Below the pieces are notes generated by a model. The model was not told where the DNA came from. It searched no databases and saw only the letters and a program-made list of their open reading frames with translations. Shown here piece by piece: positions 49,577-59,690 of a DNA stretch of 64,000 nucleotides; the stretch's first letter is position 1; the number at the start of each line of letters is the position of its first letter. A program made the translations under genes and the position numbers. Origin of the DNA: Epithemia pelagica (Eukaryota; Bacillariophyta; Bacillariophyceae; Surirellales; Surirellaceae). The DNA is taken from NCBI GenBank assembly GCA_946965045.2, contig OX337229.1, forward strand, positions 3,162,001 through 3,226,000, read 5' to 3'.

Positions 49577-51151
49577 ATGGCTTTCCGATACCCTCCTGAA
49601 ATCAACTCTCCTCCCGTCTATGTGGATAGCATCGACGACAATCTTCGCGTCGGTAGCTTTGTACACATCAAACTGAAGGGGCAATCTGATGGTACAACAA
49701 CAATCGCCCGAATCCATGCCCGTCTCGGACCAACAGGAATGAGGTTTGTTCTATACCCGCCGTTATTCCCTCACAACAAGCGACAACATCCCACTCACCC
49801 TATTTTACCGAAGCATCATCACCGCAAGATCCTCCTGAACATTGGCTCTCGCAACACCGAACTCTACGAATCAGAAGTTGATTACGATGTCCCCTATAAT
49901 GCAAGTGCCATTATCCTTCACCCCGCCTTTGTATTTTCTATCGAAGAGTTCAAAGAACCCAAGAACTCATGGGCTCATGGGCTTAAAAACGTATTTTTTG
50001 TACGTTTTCGATGCCCCCAGAAACAAAGCGGAATTCCTGAAGACTCTATTCACAGTCCTCTTTTGCCTCTCAAGTCATACGATCAGAAACTGTGTTTTCC
50101 CAATCAACACACTAAACGTGTTGTATTGGACGAGGCCATTCGTCCTCCACGTTGTTTTCATGAGTCTGCATTTGTAGGCCTGTTCATGATCCGGAAGAGC
50201 ATAACCAAAATTTTGAATAAAAGTAGTGGACAAGCCGAACTGCAAGAAGTTGTTGGAGCACAAATTGGCCTTGTACCCACCGAGACGTGGACCTACATAG
50301 TCCATATGTCTCGTTCTCAAGGCATCAAGGTCCACGTCACCAAAGGCAGTGCTTCGTACATGGACGTAGACCCTGATTTTACCCGTAAGAAAGTGAAAAT
50401 TCAGTACCCGACGACAATCATACGGTACCAAACGAATTCTGAGTTACAGTTTCTCCGAGAAATGCTTGGATTCTGTTCGACTTATGGCTCTACTGAAAAA
50501 AAGCCTACATTGTCCGACGGTGACCGTGGGTTGCCCCTCAAGCGTGAGCACAGGCTTACATTGGTCAATGGATCGGGCAATGAAAATAACGACCCCGACG
50601 CCCCTTTCAAGATCAGGACCCGACAGCAACGAGTGGATCTTTGCTGGTCTAACTTTCACTTTCGTGTGATTGTGGGATACCAGCAATACCACTATTCTGT
50701 TAACAGGGATGGGGAGTTGACAAATGAGCCTCCCACAGAACACTTAGCTTCAGTTCTTGGTGCTGAACCGAAAGACAAACACGTTCTCCGTTGTGACAAA
50801 TCCAAGAACCAATCTCCCAAACAAGCAAAACAAGCTGGACTCCTCAAGGATCCATCTCAAGGCGACAGCCCCGACACCTTCAACAAGATACTCCAAGCGT
50901 CTGATTCTGACTGCAGCTCTGCTGAAAGCAACCCCAATGATCTCCCAAATATTCATATTGGTGACCAATTCACGGACGATGACAACGTTTATGAGGTCCT
51001 CTCTGTCCAAGTCAAAGCAAAGGAACCATTCGCTCTTGTACGTGTGGTTGGTGGTGACCTTTTCGATCATTCTCTGCCATTGGACAAACAGTACGTCCGT
51101 AAATGGGATGACCTGGATGAAGTTATGATGCTTATCGAGGATTTCAACTAG
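49577..51151 (+). CDS. unknown 524-residue protein of the accessory convergent pair
   Basis: An intronless frame from ATG 49577. The N-terminal part is beta-rich (VGSFVHIKLKGQSDGTTTIARIHA), reminiscent of a BAH- or SH3-like reader fold, but I cannot show homology. The middle holds ETWTYIVHMSRSQGIKVHVT and a FHFRVIVGYQQYHYSV segment. A disordered Ser/Asp/Lys linker precedes a C-terminal module (IHIGDQFTDDDNVYEVLSVQ...DLFDHSLPLDKQYVRKW). No signal peptide or membrane segment is present. It meets the 1263-residue DDE-like gene tail to tail (126 bp apart), the same layout as in the helicase transposon. That suggests a mobile-element accessory gene, though direct evidence is lacking. Confidence 0.65.
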   Translation: MAFRYPPEINSPPVYVDSIDDNLRVGSFVHIKLKGQSDGTTTIARIHARLGPTGMRFVLYPPLFPHNKRQHPTHPILPKHHHRKILLNIGSRNTELYESEVDYDVPYNASAIILHPAFVFSIEEFKEPKNSWAHGLKNVFFVRFRCPQKQSGIPEDSIHSPLLPLKSYDQKLCFPNQHTKRVVLDEAIRPPRCFHESAFVGLFMIRKSITKILNKSSGQAELQEVVGAQIGLVPTETWTYIVHMSRSQGIKVHVTKGSASYMDVDPDFTRKKVKIQYPTTIIRYQTNSELQFLREMLGFCSTYGSTEKKPTLSDGDRGLPLKREHRLTLVNGSGNENNDPDAPFKIRTRQQRVDLCWSNFHFRVIVGYQQYHYSVNRDGELTNEPPTEHLASVLGAEPKDKHVLRCDKSKNQSPKQAKQAGLLKDPSQGDSPDTFNKILQASDSDCSSAESNPNDLPNIHIGDQFTDDDNVYEVLSVQVKAKEPFALVRVVGGDLFDHSLPLDKQYVRKWDDLDEVMMLIEDFN

Positions 51152-51277
51152 TAATATGATCCAATCACGAGGATTCTTTACTTGTAACCAACTGTTCTTC
51201 CATCAGCATGATTCTTCTACGACTATCAGATTTTGCTGTGTTGTGCAAACGATGTACTAGCAATATTAGTCCTAGTC

Positions 51278-54200
51278 TTACTCGCTGTCGGAATCCTCTT
51301 TGTTTCCATCGTCGAAAGGTAAGTCTTCCTCTGAAACAAATTCATCGTAATCCAAATCCTCACTGTCTTCTTCACTGTCGTGGTCGGTCTCAGGGTCCCA
51401 ATCACTACCACTGTCAGTTTCACATTCGGGATCGTCTCTGTTTTCCTTTTCCATTTCACAATCATCATCACTGTCCTGTAAACTGTCCAGGAGACCGTCC
51501 CAGCTATCAATAACTTCGGCATCAGGACCTACTTCTTCTTTTTCAATGTCCCAATCGTGCTCCATTAGTCCATGCTCTGACAATGGTCCCAACTTGCTCA
51601 CTTCGTTGATTCGTTTTCCGTATTGGATAGTTCCCCCATTTTCCTTTACCCATTCATCAAACTTCTCCACCTCATCAGTGCTTCGATTAGCATAAGACTC
51701 CTTGATTTGCTCGTCAGTTGTTCCGGTCATGAAGACCATACGCCGTTGCAACCAACGTGCAATCGATCTAAGACGACTCAATGTAGATTTTCCTGCGTTT
51801 ACAGCTCCCCCTCTTTGGGTTCTGTTAAAATAAAACGACTTAAATAGGTGATTAAAGGCTGGACACAGAACAACAAAATGAGACGACACTCCAAAATCCA
51901 ATGGTACTGTCGCTGGCAAAGAACTTACCCTCCCATCCTTGTTGAGAATGGGCCCACAAGTTCCTCCACCGGTTCAAATATTCCATCAGGTGACCACTAC
52001 CCAACATGTGGGCGTAGTTCGTCACCCCCTCCTCACCATGCAACGTTAGCCAGTCCCTGAAGAAGTAATCAACTTGTCTTTGGAATGAGAATATCTCTCT
52101 CTGCTTCATGTCATGGCGGACGTTGACTTTTTTCAGGGCCAAACGGTAGTGTCCAATACATCGTTGCCACAACTCGCGTCTCACCTCGTCCGATACACAC
52201 AAAGCAAGGAGAATCTCAAACTTCGCCAGGACCTTCCGGATTCGGACGTTGTCCATGCAAATAGTAGCAACCTTTTTCTTCTTTTCATCGTACGGCATTT
52301 TCCAGTGAGAAGGGAGAAGTTCACTTCCAAGTACGCGCTCACTCATATTTCTGTTGACTTCTCGTAGATAAGCCTGTATTCGCTTCTCTTGTGTATCACA
52401 CTGGTTCGACATCCATGGGAAAGGTGTGGCACTTTCGGCGTTCTTGACGGTGGTAAGCCCTTCCTTAAGTACTAGCGTCAGAATCTTAAGACCCATCCGA
52501 TTTTCAAGGTGTAAAAGACAGGGGATTGAGTCGAGCATCAGCACCATTGCTGTACGTTTTCGAGATGTCTTGGCGTCCTGTAGACTCTCATAAGCCCTCC
52601 TGTACGACCACTCACGTTTATGCTGTTGCTTCAGGCGTATTTGTCTATCCTCTAGACGCCCTGTCCCAGTGAGACGTCTGATCCTAAGATCATGTGTGAC
52701 TGAACGAGAGTACTGTAGTCGTTGTTCTCTAGTCGCCACGGACAGATCGAAATGAATCGATCTTAAACTGGACTTTTCGGCACTTGTCGGTGCGACACGT
52801 GGATCGTTGTCCACCCAAATTTCCGAAGTGTCGCGTAGAACCGATAAATCTGAACCGAGTTGGGGCATTGTCTGCTTGAATTTGTCCACTTCTTCCTGAA
52901 GTTCGACCAGGTTCTCTTCGGTACACATTGTTGTATGGTGGCATTTCCATTCTGGGTCGAGATCATGGCCCAACTGGATACATACCTTACAGTTTGTATG
53001 GTCAGTTGTTGTGGGTAAATGAAGGTTCCCACTTCTTATGGTACATTTAGCGCACGGGAACGTGCATACCTTGGTCGCTCCACCCCGGCCCATCAACTTC
53101 CAATCACAAGACATATCACAGTTTGTCGTGCAGGTTATCTTCTGAATTTTGAACTTGTTGGGTAAGACTGTACTACATGCCTCACGTATCTCCTTAAACA
53201 TAGGCTCAAATGTGTCTTCAACCACCCCAAGACTCTCCGGCATAGCTACACATGTTATAGGGAAAACTCCGTTCCTCGACTGCTGGTATGGGTTGCTTGG
53301 GTCGTTGAACTTGACCCCCCCCAGCGTGTGGGAGAGGTTCTTCGTGAATAGGGCCCCATCTAAACTTTGTGATATCTTACAGGAACGATACAATGCCTCT
53401 GTGTCAAGAATTTTGCCAGACCGAAGGAGATTGGTGATAACATCCGCTGCACGGAACGAAAAACCTTCACTACCATTTTTCTTGTTTTTGATCATTACAA
53501 ACGGACAAAGGGTGCGTCCATAAGCTTCTACCATCGCAGCGTACTCTTGAACGGAGCTTGACGAGGGTATCAGTGTACGTTGGTTGAGAGTTCCATCTGT
53601 CTCTACATGTCGGAGGAGCTCGAGACCATGATAATTCAGTACACCTCCATGTTCGTCCATTGTCTTGAGTATCTTGTACGGTGTAAAAACATAATCCCTG
53701 ACGTACTGCCGGAAGATGTTGTAGGTACACTGTTTCAACTGCCCTCCGTGTATGTTCTCGTCAAGCATGAGCATTCCCAGTTCGTTGAAAAAATGCTGAG
53801 ACGATTTGCTGGTGCTACATAAAGTTTTGGTTTTCTCGAGGATCAGGCTCCTAATGTGGTCCACTAGAATATCACCATTTGCATCGGGAAAACATGATTT
53901 GGGTAGGCCTATTGCCTTGTCTTGTAGGTCGCGAATCTCCTTTCGAGCTTCTTTGAGTTGCTTCGTTGCATAGTTGTGCTGTCTTGTCTTTTGGTATATC
54001 TCTGCTGACAGCGTTTTGTTTCGATCTTTCGCTATGAACAACTGACGCTGTAATGTATCAACTTGTCTTTGTAATGCAATGATCGTATCATTGTCATTTC
54101 GGGCAGGGGCTTGTGGTATTCTTGGTTCTATTGGATCAATGGGTTCGTGAGGAGGTAAGGCTGATGGTGTTGGTGGTGCTTGGGTACAACTTGGTGTATT

Positions 54201-55139
54201 TGCGTCGGAAATATTGGAAAGGGAGTCGTCTTGAGAACATCTTGGAGGACATTCTTCGGATCTTGCTTGGGGAATGTCGTTGGTGTACACAATCTCTAAG
54301 GTAGTCAGTGCTTCTTCGGGAAAATGGGCCAACAAGTCCTCGGTTGGAGCGTTGTCCTTTACTTCCTCATGGTTCTTCGAGTCATCAACTACTCTATTAT
54401 TCTTGTCTTCGCCGTGGTCTTCGTCATCCGAGACATATATATGGTCTGCGATGACCTCAGGTTCGTACCGTGTTGAGGGTTGGGCATTCGGAAAAGCTTT
54501 CGCGTGTGCATCGATGACACTACTGAAAGTCTGAGTTTGCTTGCTTCTTGAATGAGTGTTTTGCTGTTGTTTAGCAGGTTGAAGGCGCCGTCTTCTTGTC
54601 TTCTTCTTCTGGTACTTGGGCGGTGGTGGTACAACGGTGCGAATGTCCGTGGGTTCGAGAAGGTGAGTGTGCTTTGCGATGCAAGTGAATGGTCCTCGGC
54701 GTCGCGTCCGATTCAACTTGCGATTGGGTTCGGCGCGTTCTATGTCGTCTGCTCTTTTACATTGTCCACAGAAGAAAAACTCAGCACCCCATTCTTTTTG
54801 TCTTTCTATTCCAAATACAGAGCAGGGCTTGTATTTTCGATTGGCAAACTGGCGAGCAATGTGAGACACTCGGTTGAGTTCTACCACAGAGTCTTCAATC
54901 GTTGTCTCGAGGTTTCGTCTTGTGGAACGAGTTCTCTTATTGGGACTCGCAGCAGATAGGGGAGGAGGATCTAGCAGACGCTTTGTCTTCGCAAGTCTTG
55001 TGGTTGCTTTTTGTTTTGTTATGATCACAGCTTGAGTGACGGAAGGTGAACAGGGTTGGCAGATTCTGCCTTCGTTCGGTGGGGTGGGAGGAGGATTTCT
55101 TCGACCTCCTCTCTTGCATTGGGAACGGGTTGTGGGCAT
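51278..55139 (-). CDS. putative DDE-type transposase, 1263 residues, one intron
   Basis: Exons 55139-51929 and 51858-51278, with a 70-bp GT-AG intron (51859-51928). Start is ATG 55139; the frame upstream opens only with TTG. The N-terminus is basic and disordered, with a Cys pair (FFFCGQC) near residue 125, and a coiled coil is at about 350-405. Candidate RNase H-fold motifs: SLDGALFTKNLSH near 594, TTNCDMSCDWKLMGRGGATK near 675 and SQQGWE near 1070, the last completed across the intron by AFNHLFKSFYFNRTQRGG. Between the second and third is a Cys/His cluster (FPCAKC, CKVC, CHHTTMC), probably an inserted zinc site. The C-terminal tail is acidic (SDDDCEMEKENRDD). This D-D-E spacing and the QxGxE..N signature are seen in repeated protist transposase families. 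The function is inferred, and no terminal repeats were found. Confidence 0.72.
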
Positions 55140-55919
55140 GGTGGTATCCAAAGGTAATTGAAGTGGATGATGGTGTGTATAGATAAGAAGGTATTACTCC
55201 AGAAGCGTTGATGAAGGAAGACGTCCTGGACAGAGCAATGTTTCTCGTCCCATTATTGCGTCCTTCATTCTCTTTGAAAAAGGAGACTAAAGTGCGAGTG
55301 TGTTAGAAAGACTGTATTCATTGTTATATTAGTGTTAGCGCGCCGAGCGAGTCGATGTGCGTGACACATTTTGTGAACGACTAGTTTTTGGAACGATAAT
55401 GGGTCTCTGTCAATAAGTGCATTTGTGTGGGCATTATGGATCCGGTAGCTCGAGACTAAGCATTGGCAACTCCTCTTGGATAGTCAACGGATGGGTGCCG
55501 AGTCTTAGGCACGAGCCAACGGATGTATTGGATGCGTTGAAACCGATGCAATCCTATGTATTTGGTAGATTTTGGAAATTTGCTTCCGACGTGATCGAGG
55601 GTGAAATTATATTTAACAAATGAGTTTCTTACAGTTTTTCCTATAGTGGATCTGGATGTTTCTGAGGGAGGAACGTAGGCAATGAGTTGGGCCGGCGATG
55701 ACGGTTATGAGCGTTTGCTCGTATTGACTACCTACTCCCAAGCTAACTATGAGTCATGTGTGATCGTGACCGTGACGGGTGACGGGCGCTTTTACCTGTA
55801 CACTCATGAATCCTCCTCCGTGCCGTGAGGGAGTTTCCCTAGAGTCTCTCCGCTATGCTACCACTCGACGAATGGACTCCAATAGCCGGAAAGAGAGGAC
55901 GGGAGTTAACTATGAGTAA
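55140..55919. other. upstream region of the DDE-like gene
   Basis: About 780 bp. An 11-bp direct repeat taactatgagt occurs at 55744-55754 and 55907-55917, bracketing 152 bp; it may be a scar of an insertion, but no inverted repeats adjoin it. No convincing ORF or RNA was seen. The right border of the accessory pair is probably in this region or beyond the next gene. Confidence 0.35.
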
Positions 55920-56699
55920 TTAAGCTTCGGTCTCCGAATCCCCACTCTCTTCCGAATGATCAGAGTCGTTTCCAGGCTCAGATGGGGCAGCACAAGCAAC
56001 AGAAGAAGGGGTATCACCTTCAGCCAGGTGGTTCTCGACCTCGGTACGCAAAGGGTAGATAGTTGCACGATGGTCCTCGATGGTATGGACCTCGTGGATG
56101 TAGGCAACGTAGTTATCTAGGCGTACAACGTTAGGAGGCAGAGGGCAAGTCGTCGCGTTCACGACGTGGATGGTATTGTAGTATCCAGTTGGGCGCTCGA
56201 AGGTTAGGCAGCGGAGGTGGACAGTACGGATGGGGTTGCCCGAGAGGGCGGCCAAGATGAGGCGACGCCTCGGAGAACGATGAAGTTGGTCGTTCAGACG
56301 GTCAATGTCTTCTTGGTCGACGATGTGGGTCACCGATTGGAACTGGCGTTCGATCTGGGTCTCCCCACGGATGATCTCGGGATCGAAGGTCGAACAAGTT
56401 GGTTGACGGAAGTACTTGATATGATCAGCAATCAACCGGGTGGTACGACGGGATCGAGAAGGGACGAGCCGACGAGGCGGCCTCGGGGGCCGAAGCAACG
56501 GCGCAGGGATCGGAGCGTGAGGCTGGGTTGGAGTCTCGAATGGGTTGCTGTTGGAACTGTCGACGGAGATGTTGACCGATGTGTTGGCTGCCTTTGGCGT
56601 CGGCACCAGTTCCTGCTGCACCAGGGTATCGGGCTGCCCGGGATGCAGTTTGGCTCGATAGATCTGTCGTACAGGAGTGATAAGCTCGTTAGTATCCAT
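55920..56699 (-). CDS. orphan protein of 259 residues in the accessory region
   Basis: An ATG at 56699 opens 259 codons without an intron. The N-terminal third is rich in Pro, Arg and Thr (APLLRPPRPPRRLVPSRSRR). The middle has ordered-looking stretches (DQEDIDRLNDQLHRSPRRRLILAAL, TVHLRCLTFERPTGYYN, VVRLDNYVAYIHEV). The C-terminus is acidic (SDHSEESGDSETEA). I recognise no domain. It lies between the DDE-like gene and the minisatellite on the same strand as the former, so it may belong to a mobile element. Confidence 0.5.
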   Translation of the reverse strand: MDTNELITPVRQIYRAKLHPGQPDTLVQQELVPTPKAANTSVNISVDSSNSNPFETPTQPHAPIPAPLLRPPRPPRRLVPSRSRRTTRLIADHIKYFRQPTCSTFDPEIIRGETQIERQFQSVTHIVDQEDIDRLNDQLHRSPRRRLILAALSGNPIRTVHLRCLTFERPTGYYNTIHVVNATTCPLPPNVVRLDNYVAYIHEVHTIEDHRATIYPLRTEVENHLAEGDTPSSVACAAPSEPGNDSDHSEESGDSETEA

Positions 56700-57595
56700 G
56701 AAACCACAAGGAAATAAGCTTTGAGACTGTTAATCTGTTACAATTCTTTCTGAATTGTAGGGACATTGATGCTCGGTAGAGCAGACAATCAGGTAGGTCA
56801 CCAACCGATACAAGCTTCTCAGGGTCAGAGAAGCAAGCAAGTCGAAGTCTATCAGAAGGATAGTCGGGACACAAAAGAAGATGTGATAAATAGTGATATT
56901 GTTAGATTGTGTGTTGATTACTACGATAGGTCTACGTGAAATGTTCGGTCCTGCCAAGGGTCATGTGTCATAGGTTCTTGGCGGCAACAGGTTTGGAATA
57001 GTTGGAGTTGATTCATGTGATGTATATGACATGTATATGTGGACGGATAACATATACAGGGTCAACAGCTCTTGCTTTGGGTTGGCATAGTTGTTTTCAT
57101 GGCGCGCAGCTTGTTGACAATTTGGAGATTGTGGGAATGGAAATATGGTCTCGCGTGATCGTGTGTCGTGCTTGGGATACTTAGACCGTTGGGTCGGATA
57201 GATGCCGACAGCGCTCGGATGTCGCTTGGGCGCGCTCGATGATTTCGGGCGCGTACGCTTAGGGCGTTAGTATAATGTCCGAGCAACGGCCAAATTTACG
57301 TCCGTTGTAATACCGCACGACCCAGTTTAGTCTTGAGAGTGAGTTCGTCAATCTATTCTCACTTTTCATGATTTGCAAAGAAATATAGGTCAATATAGCG
57401 CGAAGCTAGGGAACATAGCTCGAAGCTAGATGGCATGATGCGATAGCACGAGGCTATGTGACATGGGGAATCGATGAGATGTAGAATCTAACCACCATAG
57501 ACGGTGAGAATTCTAACAAGACAAACGACACACACACAACATAGGATTAGTTACGATGAAGCTAACCAAATAATGAAGATAAGCTGAAAACTCAA
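56700..57595. other. non-coding stretch left of the minisatellite
   Basis: About 900 bp. Around 57390-57460 there are three degenerate copies of an atagc(n)gaagcta-type unit. At 57185-57340 the sequence is GC-rich with repeated gcgctcg motifs. Neither defines a gene. No RNA gene was seen. Confidence 0.35.
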
Positions 57596-57869
57596 AACGG
57601 CAGATCGGAGCTAAACGGCAGATCGGAGCTAAACGGCAGATCGGAGCTAAACGGAAGAAAGGCGAAAAACGGAAGAAAGGCGAAAAACGGAAGGAGCTAC
57701 GAGAAAACACGTAGGATTTTGTACTAGGAGGCGATAAACGGAAGAAAGGCGCTAAACGGCAGAAAGGCGCTAAACGGCAGAAAGGCGCTAAACGGCAGAT
57801 CGGAGCTAAACGGCAGATCGGAGAAAAAAGGCAGATCAGAGCTAAACGACAGATCAGAGCTAAACGGTA
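57596..57869. repeat. 18-bp minisatellite array
   Basis: About 270 bp built from an 18-bp unit of the form aacggcagatcggagcta, with variants (cggaagaaaggcgaaaaa, cggcagaaaggcgctaaa), in two blocks separated by about 50 bp of unrelated sequence near 57690-57740. Because 18 is a multiple of three, all reading frames tend to stay open. The reverse-strand frames with RLAPIC-type hexapeptides are therefore not evidence of a gene. Confidence 0.9.
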
Positions 57870-58361
57870 GAGCACGTCGTAAGTAGGACTGATCCATCAC
57901 CATCTGATATTTGGGTTTGAATTTTTTTAGCTTAAGCCTTCTTATGGAAAGCAAGCAATGATTCTGTCTTCTTTATGTGCTGATCCCCGAGTCGCATCAC
58001 ACCAACTCGATGTCTTGGGTCTTGGACAAATTTTTAGACTCTGTAGCTACTCAGAGACTGCGTGTACTCGTTGTACTCTGTGATTTTCAATCGAATCATT
58101 TACGAGTTTCTCATGTTCCCTATTAGATATCGGCCAATGGAAGCCATTCAGAAATTTCCAATGCATCTCATGTTCTTGTGGGCTGTTCTTGTAACTTTAT
58201 AACTACACTACTATTACATCAAAAATCGGGAAATAGTATCTAAAGGGCATAACTTGTTGAGTCTCCGTTGGTGCACCTCACACGATCCATCTCCCGCACT
58301 GCGAGAGCCACACACTCAAATCTTTATGTGAGAGTCCTCTCCTCTCTCGTGTCACAGAAGA
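57870..58361. other. upstream region of the Harbinger-like transposase gene
   Basis: About 490 bp, AT-rich near 57900-58260. It is expected to contain the promoter and left inverted repeat of the transposase element, but I could not match any inverted repeat to the sequence right of 59331. Confidence 0.35.
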
Positions 58362-59331
58362 ATGGATTTGCCAGATCGAAAGCGACAACGGTCCGAAGCA
58401 CCTCACGCCGATGATGTGCTGAGGATTGCGCGTGGGATCTGGGGACGCGATGGCCTTAGAGAGCGTTCCACCCAGACCGAGGATCTGGAGTTTCGGAGCT
58501 TTTTTGGGTGTTCGGTGGCAGTGTTTTTGTCTTTGTGGTCCTTGCTGGGAACGACCGACACCATACCTGAAGGGGGCACAATCACTCATTTGTTGTGGAC
58601 CCTTCTATTTCTGAAGGTCTACTCAAATGCAAAGTCATTGTGTGCCCTTGTAGGTGGGGTTGACCCGGAAACCTTCCGCAAGTGGACGTGGTTGTTCATT
58701 CCGGCAATTGCTAACCTAGAACCCCTAGTGGTAAGTGGTGCTACTTGCTGTGAAAGGGATGTCGGTCTTTTCTTATCTAACCCCATTGCTACAGATAATA
58801 TTTGAAAATAGGTTTAAGAGAGATGTTGTTGGCAATGACTGCCTTATGTCAGTGGATGGTACGGACTTTCGCATACCGGAGCACGGCCGGAAGTTCTTTT
58901 CGTTCAAGTTCAAAAAGAGTGGTCTCCGGTACGAGGTAGGCCTTTGCATCCTCACTGGAGACATTGTGTGGATCAATGTTCCGTATGAGTGTGGGTTGTG
59001 GAATGATCTTATGATCTTCCGCAACTCCCTACTCTCGCACCTAGAACCAAACGAACGCGTGGAAGCAGATGATGGGTATCTCGGAGAGCATCCGAAAAAA
59101 GTCAAATGCCCAAAGGGCTTTGCCAATCCACCCCAAACAAAAAGAATGCAACAACGTGTTCGTAGTCGCCAGGAGACAATTAACAAGAGGTTTAAGCTTT
59201 GGGGCTGCCTCGCCCAAACCTTTCGACACGACCTCGATCAGCACGGAGATGTTTTCAGAGCTGTTGCCGTAATTTGCCAGCTCACAATAAACAACGGTGA
59301 ACAACTCTTTCAGGTTGACTACAAAGATTAA
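58362..59331 (+). CDS. PIF/Harbinger-type (DDE_Tnp_4-like) transposase
   Basis: Exons 58362-58730 and 58795-59331 with a 64-bp GT-AG intron in phase 0 give 301 residues. The N-terminal exon carries a short helical region (GVDPETFRKWTWLFIPAI) like the DNA-binding helix before DDE_Tnp_4 domains. The catalytic series is complete: SVDGTDFRI (first Asp), ADDGYLGE (second Asp) and RQETINKRFKLWG (Glu). This superfamily makes 3-bp TNA target duplications. It would cut element ends and target in the nucleus, usually with a Myb-like partner protein. I see no such partner here. The MITE at 35049 belongs to the same broad group by its ends, but I could not test whether this enzyme recognises it. Confidence 0.85.
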
Positions 59332-59690
59332 TTTATAGCGCCTAAGGAATGTTAGTTGTCTATTTGTATGCCAATTGTTTGTATCCGTAGGTTAACAGGT
59401 TGCAAGCTACAGCTCTACCTGCTACGAGCCATTGCTAGGAGTGTCCGTGGCCGACGTTGCTAACATCAGGCGCAAAAGGCAATTTCGCGATGTTCCGAAT
59501 ATTGGCGTAGTGCTTGTGCTTTCTTTGGAATATTGGTAAGGCTATCGAGCAAAGTTCGACCTTATCAAGTGCATTTTTTGTGTGCAAAGAAGGCGATGCT
59601 GAGCAATTGTTCCATCCGGTCTAATGAATCTCGGTGTCCTGAATCCTGAACATAGGATAAGGCCATTCTATATAATTCACAGTCCCCTTA
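59332..59690. other. region between the Harbinger-like gene and NOC3
   Basis: About 360 bp containing the 3' regions of two convergent genes. I see no clear inverted repeat, RNA or ORF. Confidence 0.35.

Noticed and set aside
49126-55834. 12-13 bp inverted match (actccctcgcgg / ccgtgagggagt) on both sides of the second convergent gene pair
   Set aside because: One mismatch in about 12 bp, no longer extension and no target duplication beside it; expected by chance at this search size.
57181-57340. GC-rich segment as a possible right end of an accessory element
   Set aside because: No inverted counterpart was found left of 49577 and no target duplication was visible.
57513-57875. Minus-strand frame with RLAPIC hexapeptide repeats
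   Set aside because: The 18-bp minisatellite keeps frames open; the frame has no ATG start at its opening (GTG) and no protein logic.
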